A stretch of DNA of 64,000 bases from Amanita rubescens (taxonomy: Eukaryota > Basidiomycota > Agaricomycetes > Agaricales > Amanitaceae): contig WION01000018.1 of NCBI GenBank assembly GCA_015039365.1, positions 404,673 to 468,672 of the forward strand, given 5' to 3'. Made by a program: the position numbers and the translations under genes. Positions 55,690 to 64,000 of the stretch are shown here, in pieces; the first letter of the stretch is position 1; each line of letters opens with the position of its first letter. The notes below the pieces were generated by a model. The model was not told where the DNA came from. It did not search any database and saw only the letters and a list, made by a program, of their open reading frames with translations.

Positions 55690-56190
55690 GTTAAATCACG
55701 TCTGCCATGGAATTCCCAACAGCCAGGGTGTATGCTTTTGCCGACCGGGAAGTGGGGTCCTAAGCCGGTATGCCATTCTTCGCCGTATCCATTCATTTAT
55801 TTATCAGCTTCTTGAAACGCCAATTGGCACAGAGATATCAGGGCGTATGCTTCTGCCGAACGACCAGTGGGGTGCTAAGCCGGTATGCCATTCTTCTCTG
55901 CATTCATTCGTTTATTGATCAGCCCTCTGGAAAAGCCAATTGGCACGGTGATATCGAGGCTTATGTTTTTGCCAAACCAGAAGTGGGGTCATATACCGGT
56001 GTGCCATTCAAGTTCTCTGTATCCATCTATTCATTTATCAGCTTCTGGAAAAGGCATATGGCACGACGATGTCAAACCTTATGTTTTTGCCCAACGGGAA
56101 GTGGGGTCCTGAGCCAGTAAGCCATTCTTTCCTGTATCCATTCATTCATTTATCAGCCCCCTGGGAAAGTCAATTGGCACGAGGATTGCA
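55690..56190 (+). repeat. Tandem array of four ~116-bp units
   Basis: The marker AGTGGGGT starts at 55751, 55866, 55982 and 56100, giving periods of 115, 116 and 118 bp. Each unit also carries a CCATTC...CATT(C/T)ATT(T/C)ATCAG stretch, (A/G)AAAGNCAATTGGCAC or a variant, and TATG(T/C)TT(T/C)TGCC. Because 116 is not a multiple of three the frame rotates from unit to unit, so this is not a repeated protein domain. It begins right after the stop of the small secreted protein candidate. Confidence 0.85.
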
Positions 56191-56199
56191 TCCGAGAGG

Positions 56200-56915
56200 A
56201 TATGGATGGTTTATGCCTACAAAAAATACGATTATCAGACATGGCATAAGGCATGGCGTGAATTGCCGGTATGCTAATCTTCACTCTATCCATTCATTTC
56301 AGCTCATCAGTTTCGTGAAAAGACACATCTGGAAATCGTACGAAATTTATCTCTTCATTCACTGCTTCTTTATTCAGATGCATTTCAGAACAAAGACGGA
56401 AAATGCTGTGAGGAGGCATACGATTGTGTCAAGGAAGAATGGCAATGGGCTGGTCCCAAATATCCTGGCTGTCAGCCTCCGCGTTAGAAGAGGACAAGAT
56501 GCGATGATGCGGTGATTCGACGCAGGTGTTCACACGAGTAATAAGGGTGAGAGAGACTGTAGATAAGTTGGATTCCCTATTCATCGGGAAAACGTCACTC
56601 TTGACTTTCACACTTTTGTAACTTACGATCATTTCAACTCGATTGCTTCTGTCCGTTCTCATCCGAACCTTTTCTTTCAAACTTGTGAATGGGCAGGAAA
56701 TGGGGTTGGACAAGCGTCCCGCCCAAAAGTGGCTAGGTGAACTCGGAGGTGCAGCGCTTCCGATGCGGGTGGGGCAGGTTTTGGAGTAGTAACCGCACGA
56801 GTTGTAGTTTGCTTCCTAATATGCACTGTAACGGCGATACGCGCAATTCACGAGACATCTACTCGCGGTGTTGTGAGGCAACGGCGACACGCGAGACATC
56901 CAAGCCTACTTGAGT
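56200..56915. other. Stretch without a supported gene
   Basis: A fading partial unit of the 116-bp repeat may extend to ~56300. Nothing else supported. Confidence 0.35.
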
Positions 56916-56917
56916 GC

Positions 56918-57150
56918 TTTTGACCTGTTATCGTACGGTGTTGGTTCGATGATGGGGTGAAAGAGGGTCAATGGCGCATCTAACGGATGAAACCTCACTC
57001 AGGAAATCTATCATCTGCCCGCATGGTTCTTCGGTGCGTAGAAAAGTCCTCACTGATGCGGTACCCTTCTGCGCGCCACGTCTCAATATGAGCTGTTCCA
57101 GGAATGGAAAAATCCTCCTTGTCAAACTTGCGCCATCACTTTCAAAGAAT
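56918..57150 (-). pseudogene. Duplicated NMD3 exon-intron fragment
   Basis: The minus strand encodes FPFLEQLILRRGAQKGTASV, then a degraded middle, then MIDFLSEVSSVRC, matching NMD3 at 63990-63739 (FLFLEQLILKHGAQKDTVSV, MVEFLGGVSPVRC). The match continues into the NMD3 intron sequence (the HHRTNTVR versus RGRTNTVR reading), so this is a DNA-level duplication, not a processed copy. A deletion has removed the KEVRDGLDFFYAS segment. Confidence 0.85.
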
Positions 57151-57229
57151 ACGTGCCCTCTGTCCGTAACATTTAACACCCCATTTATGGAGTGGATGCA
57201 TCTCACGAGAAGGTAACCACCTGAGAACT

Positions 57230-58500
57230 TCTTCTAGCCGCATGACTTTTGTTTTTGCTCCGGTTTTCGTCTTCCATGCTTCCATGCTTCCTGTCTGTCA
57301 ATTATTGAACAGCCCCATGTACATTGATGGATCGGAAACTAGGAAACTCTAGAGAAGCCATTCAGAAGCAGACAGGTCCTCGAATCGCAAATGTTGCTCA
57401 GGTCTTCGCAGTGATCAGCATCTGTTCTCTGTTTTGGATGTCACTTCTAGACCGCCGATTCAATCCCAGATCAGAATCTACCCTTTGAGGAAACTTGGGA
57501 GGTCAAGTCGCAAATGTTGCGATCTTTTGTGCGATCCTTGGCAGATAATGTCGCAATAGCAAGTAATGTGCAATCACGATTCACGTTTGACGAAGCCGCT
57601 CGGGCCCGGTAATTGAAATATATTTGTTCCACGCCTATGTCCGCATGGGAAGTCTCTCACGAGTCTATTTTATAATGACAGAAGCCAGTTTGATTAAGCT
57701 CCGAACACTCAGGTCCTGATCACCTGCGACTCACAGGGTGAGGGCACGCCTTCGCTTTGTGTCAATCTTCCGTATCAAGCACCCTTTAGTGAACTATTTT
57801 AAGACAATATGGTAAGTTGTTGGCAACTGAGTACAAAAACATTCTCTCAGTGTATTCTGGTGAAAGAAATGATTACGACGCGATCACGATGCTCGTTGCA
57901 TAGTGCGATGTGCAAAAAAGCGAAGTCGCTCTCTAAGCCAGTAGTGACTCGATTCTGGAGGGCGCGGAAGCGCCATTTCTCGAATTATGAGTTGATGAGA
58001 AGCGTGGGGCTGTGCAAGTCCCACGCGCTATAAATGTTACCGTCATCATCGAGGCCATCCAAAATTCTTCATCTGTCAAAGTGAGTAGCCAGCAATGTGA
58101 ACGATGTGGCGTGTCAAGTGACCCAATGTTAAAATAGTACTGCGAGTTCTATATTGGTTATAGAAGAGACGGCTTGGCATATACTCACGTTTGACGCGTG
58201 TTCAAACCGGTGCCCTTCTTTTCCGGTCTGGATTCGGGATTTCACGGGCTTCCACTTCTGATTGCATCTCTCGCATACCCAGTCATCAATGGTTCTTTTA
58301 TCAGTCCATTTGGATAGACAGAAGACATGGAAGATGACAAACAGATCCAGAACGAGAAGAAATGCAAACACAGAACATGCCAATATGGCGCGTAGCAGAT
58401 GGCTCCAAAGGTATAAATACAGGTGAATTGACCGTCATACTCCCCATCTTCAAACCTCACATCTCCAAATTCAATAGTGGGTCATCTACTTTCACTCTGA
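57230..58500. other. Stretch without a supported gene
   Basis: Short open frames only. The last ~100 bp (TATAAATA at 58413) probably hold the promoter and 5' untranslated region of the next gene. Confidence 0.4.
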
Positions 58501-58533
58501 AGTGCGCTTGCTGACTAGGACCACAGGTTCATC

Positions 58534-58887
58534 ATGCCCACCGCCAAAGGTAGAATCGAAGGCACCGGTAACAACTTCAACGCCAGATTTAACGTTGAAG
58601 GATACTCCAAGAAGTTCACTGGCTCCTTCTCGTCAGGAGTCGTGTACTTCAAGTCCGCCAACGCCACCCTGAAATACGATAATCTCTCAGAGCTCAACGG
58701 CGCATACGAGATCACCGTCAGTCCCAGTGGGCAATCTTCCTTCGTGGGCGTAGACTCCCTCAAGCTCGAACTCAAAAATGAGGGTGACATTACTATGGAA
58801 ATCTCAGGCAAACTCGACAACCCGATCGACGAGAGGCAAGCCGTTACTGGTTCAGGAAAATGGTTCGAGGCCAAGGAGGACGACTAA
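58534..58887 (+). CDS. Small beta-rich protein, paralogue 1
   Basis: 117 aa, no signal peptide, no Cys. It starts MPTAKGRIEGTGNNFNARFN and has alternating strand-like segments (YSKKFTGSFSSGVVYFKSAN, ELNGAYEITVSP, SFVGVDSLKLELK) and an acidic end. Its paralogue is at 61985. Both are preceded by a CTGACT branch-like word and a (C/T)ACAG acceptor ~10 bp before the ATG, suggesting a 5' UTR intron, and both are followed by a similar 3' region (CGAA..CTTNGGTTTGTT.A). The strand pattern suggests a small beta-barrel or sandwich, perhaps lectin- or fatty-acid-binding-like, but the family is not recognised. Confidence 0.7.
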   Translation: MPTAKGRIEGTGNNFNARFNVEGYSKKFTGSFSSGVVYFKSANATLKYDNLSELNGAYEITVSPSGQSSFVGVDSLKLELKNEGDITMEISGKLDNPIDERQAVTGSGKWFEAKEDD

Positions 58888-58889
58888 AT

Positions 58890-60655
58890 GCGCAAGCTAC
58901 GAAACACTTGGTTTGTTTAATTTCATGGAGTTGCCGAATGAATCTGATAGATTTGATCTAGCTCGTCGCCAGCTAAATAGTTGATCGAGACCGTTTTTGT
59001 ACATTGCAATGTATTGATTCATGTTTTTTTTCGAGTTTGCTGGTGTGATGACTGTGATCAGACTGTTAGCCATCTCGAGCCTACTTAACAGCATACTGAG
59101 CGATCTTTATCTGGCTCAAAAACTGATGGCCAGCGGCTAAAACTTGCCTCTTAAACGCAAACTCCAGCTTTTCTTCCAATAGCCCAGGGCGCGCATCATA
59201 GTACTCCGAGTCCCTCCCGAGAATTGGTTTACTCGTATACATATGCCTAGATTTTGATCGCTGTAATCTAGTTAAGCACAAAGGGCGACATGCGAGAGAA
59301 AACATGTTAAAATAGCGCATGCCATTTGCCAACTACAGTCTACCATACGCTGGTTTCGGCTGCGGCCACAATTCTACAGAGATTCTCACGACGAGGTTTA
59401 TTGGTCCAGAATGAGATAAAGCCAAAGTCAGATGTCAACTTTATTTCTGGGTTTATTCGATCGGCGTGGCATTGATCGGCTTCGAATTCACCGTTCACAT
59501 AGGACTTATGTTGTGAGGCAGTCACTTGCCGACGTCCATCGTTGCGTCTAAAGGGAGGCATGAAACGGGTATAGTAGGCCCATCGCTGTCGGTAAGGACC
59601 ATCTCCAAGTCCGCCGGCTGCCATTCCACGACTCAACGCTTCCGGTCAGCGGATGGATTGCAATAGGCCGAATGTGTCGCGACACTGTGTTCGGCAGATA
59701 CTGTGGCGAGGATCGTGCAGTCTCACGATCACCCCATCCATTCGCCCTGTCCATCATTTTCCATACCTTCTGTCTGTCACCTTCAAGTGAATCAAATCAA
59801 ATCCTCGCTTGAATGCACTTCTAGAGAAGGCAAAGCGCTTTGAAATGTCATCATCTCACCTCGATGTGTGCTACTTATGGGGTAGAATTAAAACATCCAA
59901 GCGAGTCGTCTTTGCTATTTCCAAACTAGTTCGTCATTATTGCGAAAGGGAGTGTGGCCATCTGGGCATCATTAAAATCGTTCCCCCTTCCGTGTCACCC
60001 ACATAAAGTGCCGGGTGAGACGGCTTGTCCCCCAGTTCCGCATGGTTATGCATCGATAACAGCCTTTGTGTTCAGCATATCAAAGGGGAAAACGAACCAT
60101 TATAAAACTAGGTTTTATCGATTGAGATTGCATCCTCTAACGACTGAAAGGACATAAATGGAATGTAGTTCATTGATCCTGTTACACACCATCCCATTCA
60201 AATGCCGGTGCTTGCTTTGGCTGCGCGCTTCCGAAACTGCGCCGAACTTGAACGTTCGTTGCATGAATCGATGTGAACGATGCGAACAATCAAGTGACCG
60301 GTGAATGACCAGAAGACGATTGGCCATCGTCAAGTACACGTTCGAGCCGTGTCCAAAGCTGTCCCAAAACAGGCAAGCCTCCCAGGCGATATTAGGAATT
60401 TCAGGCACCTGGATTTCCGCTGACACTTATAACCCGATATAGCGCTATGGCTTTGCAATGTTCGTCCTTCCTTGGCGACAACATCAACAAACCAAGGGCT
60501 CTTGTTTGGTGAGCGCAACCATACGAATGGTTCACGTCGAAATCCCGAGTCCAAAACTGGATCTACAACGTGTCGCGCATGCTACAGCATAATGCGCGCG
60601 TCGTGAGCATCATTCTCGCGAACAATGTCCGGCAAAGTATCCAACCGTATTGACA
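58890..60655. other. Stretch without a supported gene
   Basis: About 1.8 kb of short open frames on both strands, none with recognisable motifs. Confidence 0.4.
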
Positions 60656-60659
60656 ATTT

Positions 60660-61450
60660 AGGGTCCATCCGTTTCATAATTTGGCTTTTTCATGATGCGC
60701 TCGTTGTACATTCACATGGGATTTTCCCTCCATCTTGCGTAGCACGTCTATTCTGAGGCTCTTCCAATCTCTTTCTGCCTCAACGGGGAAAAGTGTTCCG
60801 CGATTGGCAAGTGGATCTGCCCCTTCATTCCCTGCTATGCCAACATGACCTCGGACATGGTGAAGGCGTACCATTTGACCACATTTTCCGCGATAATCGA
60901 TTAGGGCTTGAACGTATCACAGGGTCACCTTTCGATGTTTTGAAATTGTTTCTCTCCCACCACTTAAGCCAAGATCCGAAGTGGTAGTTAGCGATATAGT
61001 CTCTTCTGAGCCGGGATCAAAAAACGCACATTTGACACAGTACTGAGAATCGGTCTTAATCATAAGTGGAATTCCCTTTATATCGGCTGTTTCAAGGACT
61101 CTGGCGATGGCCTAAGTATGCACACTTTAAGCGACGACGATGGCAGCCGCCAAAGGACACCTACGATAAGCTCTGCGCGGTTGTTCGTTTGATCTCCTCG
61201 ACAACGTTCGGAGAGATTCCTCTGGACTCTAAGCCAAGTAGACTACACATCCCCAGATGCACATACTTACTGTCATTATGACCCCACCAGATGCCACTGA
61301 GCCGTTTTGCCCATTTCCTTTGTCACGGTAAACGACGTCCTATTCTTCTCCATGGGCTTCAGCATCCCGTGACGAATCTGCACGTTTCTTACTTGTAACT
61401 TTGAACGTGCGAGATTGGCTCCGCAATAGCGACAAACTCTGATCCCCTCG
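60660..61450 (-). pseudogene. Ribonuclease HI pseudogene
   Basis: RNase HI motifs occur in the correct order on the minus strand but in different frames and with stops: a CRYCG...LARSKLQVRN lead, VYRDKGNGQNGSVA where the active enzyme has an aspartate motif of the TDGA type, WWGHND, NLSERCRGDQTNNRAELIV, AIARVLETADIKGIPLMIKT followed by DSQYCVKC, KWWERNNFKTSKGDPV, ALIDYRGKCGQMVRL and HHVRGHVGIAGNEGADPLAN. Intact proteins of this kind are cellular RNH1-like enzymes that degrade RNA in RNA-DNA hybrids. Several frameshifts and the altered first catalytic motif make this copy dead. Confidence 0.85.
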
Positions 61451-61454
61451 CGAA

Positions 61455-61980
61455 GGACTTTGCTTCAGCAGGATTGATGAATTTTTTGTAAATCCCCCCC
61501 CGGAAAACCCTTCACTTCAAGTTGTGCCTCACATTCTTCCCTAGGGTCATGTTCTTTAATATGCAGGGTTTGTCTGTCCATCGAATGCACCACGTGAGAT
61601 AAAGCCTATCCCAGTTTGTTTACAGCGTAGTAATAGGCTTCCCGAGACATTGCAGGAAGACTGTCATGCGGCGTGATCGGCGTCTTTGTAACAATACGGT
61701 ACTTGACGCTACGCTGACATGGGGGTCATAGAATTCGAGCGGAAGGGATCGTGGGTGTGTGAAAATATTCGATGTCAGGGATTAGTTAGTAACACTACTC
61801 CCACTGGCGACAGAAGGAATAGAGATGACATGGTAAATGGAACGTAGGTGCGTGGTATATATGGAAGGCCCAAAAGGCGTACTTCCCTAGTATCTTCACA
61901 TCCCGCACCTGAAACTCCAGTAGTAAGATATACCTGGTGCTATCATTCTGCGATGCGCAAGCTGACTGGGGCTACAGATT
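61455..61980. promoter_or_regulatory. Upstream region of paralogue 2
   Basis: No gene. A TATATATGG word at 61857-61865 and the CTGACTGGGGCTACAG acceptor-like stretch just before the ATG fit a promoter plus 5' UTR intron. Confidence 0.4.
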
Positions 61981-61984
61981 CATC

Positions 61985-62335
61985 ATGACCAAACCCCGCG
62001 ACGTCAAAGGCAAAGTCAGCGGCACCGGCAACAAATTCCAAGTTCACTTCATTGTTCACGGATATTCAGTGAAACTCGCTGGCACATTTAACGAAGCTAT
62101 TGAGCCATTCACCGCTTCTGCCGTCAACATCAAGTACACCGATGGGACCGAATTCAACGGTTCATTCGAGATCGCTACCGATGAGCCACGCTCCTACGTG
62201 GGCAGCCACGATATTCATCTTAGGGTCAAGAAGGGACACCACGAAGTTCTGATTACCGGTAACCTTGATAAGCCAATTTCCAAGAGGTTTTATGTTACCG
62301 GGCGCGTTGACGAGGCCTTGCAATTGACCGAGTGA
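61985..62335 (+). CDS. Small beta-rich protein, paralogue 2
   Basis: 116 aa paralogue of the 58534 gene, aligned end to end: KGKVSGTGNKFQVHFIVHGY, SVKLAGTFNEAIEPFTASAV, IKYTDGTEFNGSFEI, SYVGSHDIHLRV and ISKRFYVTGRVDEALQL. Identity is moderate, so the duplication is not recent. The shared spacing of the G-T-G-N-x-F and NG-(A/S)-(Y/F)-EI motifs points to structural constraint. Function unknown. Confidence 0.7.
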   Translation: MTKPRDVKGKVSGTGNKFQVHFIVHGYSVKLAGTFNEAIEPFTASAVNIKYTDGTEFNGSFEIATDEPRSYVGSHDIHLRVKKGHHEVLITGNLDKPISKRFYVTGRVDEALQLTE

Positions 62336-62339
62336 ACGA

Positions 62340-62715
62340 ATGCCCAAACTTCGTATCAGTCGGTTTGTTACATAAATTTCTTGCGCTGACTGAATAAATC
62401 TGACGGTTCGATTTAGTACTTTTCTGGCAGAATGGTTGATTTGTGTAAATCCTTTGTATACCTGCCATAGTCTCCCAACCCATCTTTCCTAGTTGTGCCT
62501 TCGATCCGCTTGTATTTCTTCAGTGAAGGATTAGTTTCTGCCACAAAGCTCAAGATGATCACTATGGATGATCGTTGGGTGTTAGTATTTGCCACGGTCA
62601 CCATTAATCTTGAATGATATGATTGATAAAAATAATTCGACGCTGAGGTCAGTCAGTGGTTTCACAGCGTCAGGAAGACTCCTCCGATATCGCGGCTCAT
62701 GGCTCATGTTGATAA
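62340..62715. other. Spacer between paralogue 2 and NMD3
   Basis: Convergent 3' regions. AATAAA-like words at 62393 fit the 3' end of the small protein gene. Confidence 0.4.
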
Positions 62716-62718
62716 ACT

Positions 62719-64000
62719 CTACTCGTCTCTCAAAGCCATCTCATCAAAATCATCTAGTAACTCGTCCAACTTGACCTCCGGGAAGTCAGCGTCGTCCTCT
62801 TCTTCTTCCCCTCCCTCATCCACATCCATCCCAAACTGGACAGCTTTACCAGCACCGGGACCCTTCATCGTCACGTCTCCCTTGACCTTGTACAAATTCA
62901 CCTCCTTTCTCAGCTCCTCATCTTCCTCCAAATCACGCAAAAACAGCTCGTAATCCTCCTCCACCTTCTTCTGATCTCTTCCTCCCATCCTTCCAACCAA
63001 GCCACCTCGCCCCGCACCTTTACCACTTTCTTCTTCTTCCACTTCCTTCGCCATAGATTTGAGTCTCCACGCTCGCGTCTTACTCTTCTTTCTCCCATTC
63101 GGATACGTCTTTTTCACCAAAACGACATCAGGCACGCGGTCCACCTTCAACGCCGCATATTCCGGCGAGTTGAAATTGGACAGAGTCAAATGATATCCAA
63201 GAACGGTATCCCCGGGTTGGAGAATAGCACCCAAGTGCGTTCGAGTGTGATAAATCTGATTCGTCTCACCGAGAGATTCGAAATCCATCATACCGTCTTG
63301 GTCGTATACACTCCCTTTGTTCCCCGAGGAGCGAAACGCACCGGCGAGCGCGACGTGAGCGTCCGCCATGAGGTATTTTGCTTTGCCGTGCGCGTGATGA
63401 CCGCCGCCGCCGCGGTGAGGTTGTTTCCGGTCGACTTCCACGTCTAGGACGGTGAACTCGACTAGATCTGATATCGATGCTAGGGATTCGAATGGGGCGC
63501 GCCAGTATACTTGGGCGGGGATATCAGCTTGTTGGAGCGTGGCGGGGTCTAGCACGATGACGGATGATCCTACTCGAGCGCATATTACAAGTGGGGATAT
63601 GTTGGATAGTGATCGAGCGAGTTTGATTGGGAGACAGACTAGGTCGTCTTTGCATATCGGCGCTATCTCGACGGAGTAGGTGTATTTGAAGTTGGCGGTG
63701 TTGGAGTGGGTATCAGTAGATAGGAGCTGTTCTGATGTTTTTGACCTATTATCGTACAGTGTTGGTTCGACCGCGCGACGAAAAAAGAGGATTAAAAGCG
63801 CACCTGACGGGCGAAACTCCACCTAGGAATTCTACCATCTTGATCGCGTGGCTCCTCGATGCGTAGAAAAAGTCCAGACCATCTCTTACTTCTTTCACTG
63901 ATACGGTATCCTTCTGCGCGCCATGTTTCAATATCAGCTGTTCTAGGAATAAAAACGTTCTTTTGTGCTGGACTTTTTGTCGAACTTGCACCGACGCTTT
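62719..64000 (-). CDS. NMD3: 60S ribosomal export protein NMD3 (5' part beyond the window)
   Basis: Adaptor that carries pre-60S ribosomal subunits through nuclear pores via exportin CRM1. The visible exons are >64000-63804 and 63745-62719, with a 58-nt intron; the join reads SPVRSKTSEQLLSTDTH. Landmarks are VQVRQKVQHKRTFLFLEQLI, DGLDFFYASRSHAIKMVEFL, TANFKYTYSVEIAPICKDDL, DIPAQVYWRAPF and the acidic C-terminus (EEEEDDADFPEVKLDELLDD) that holds nuclear-export elements in the family. The N-terminal Cys-x-x-Cys region lies outside the window. No break seen. It is the source of the fragment at 56918-57150. Confidence 0.95.

Noticed and set aside
62910..63447. Short ORFs on both strands over the NMD3 3' exon
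   Set aside because: Shadows of the acidic and basic tracts of NMD3.
1..64000. tRNA, rRNA or CRISPR features
   Set aside because: No cloverleaf with A and B boxes, rRNA core or regularly spaced identical repeat-spacer array was seen on either strand by eye. A covariance-model scan would be decisive.

Overview
The window reads as nuclear DNA of a filamentous basidiomycete, most likely an Agaricomycete. Genes are densely split by 40-60 nt GT-AG introns, gene models close in frame only when these are removed, the conserved genes are fungal (NMD3, HAM1/ITPase, MCD4/PIG-N, HDAC, NCS2 purine permease, TMEM135-like), and several families are typical of mushroom-forming fungi (fungal HNH, KLC-type TPR NLR, aspzincin-like, MGQYF family). 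The species cannot be fixed from the sequence.

0-10 kb: three head-to-tail minus-strand copies of a ~900-aa gene joining two CCCH zinc fingers, RRM-like and KH-like regions, a RING-IBR-RING ubiquitin ligase module, a coiled-coil tail and a C-terminal CaaX box. A fourth copy survives only as a tail fragment, and the promoter blocks are duplicated too. 10-20 kb: a TMEM135-like membrane protein gene (10 exons), an unrecognised disordered protein, a frame-disrupted coiled-coil gene and a fungal HNH nuclease-domain gene; the spacer between the last two is duplicated 2.4 kb away. 20-32 kb: gene-poor accessory DNA with three copies of a small C2H2 zinc-finger gene in successive stages of decay, and one NLR-like gene (P-loop NTPase plus TPR array) lying in a ~2.9 kb island nearly free of CpG.

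32-54 kb: a compact houseke​eping stretch: a nuclear-type charged protein, a Cys-rich small protein, a LARP7/Pof8-like RNA-binding protein, ITPase, a HotDog thioesterase, an MGQYF-family protein, a pyroglutamyl-peptidase-like protein, an aspzincin-like protein that lacks its zinc ligands, an NCS2 purine permease, a class I histone deacetylase, and MCD4. HDAC and MCD4 share a 160 bp divergent promoter.

54-64 kb: a rearranged region with a small secreted protein candidate, a 116-bp tandem array, a duplicated NMD3 exon-intron fragment, an RNase HI pseudogene, a pair of paralogous small proteins, and the 3' part of the true NMD3 gene cut by the window edge.

Exon models given as exact were built by hand from splice signals and checked by reading frame: the exons of TMEM135-like, HNH, HAM1, thioesterase, aspzincin-like, NCS2, HDAC, MCD4 and RBR copies 2 and 3 each sum to a multiple of three with no internal stop. 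No database search was possible, so family names rest on recognised motifs. The strongest candidate for an undescribed system is the prenylation-tagged, RNA-binding RBR ligase array; the CpG-free NLR island and the metal-site-less aspzincin are next.
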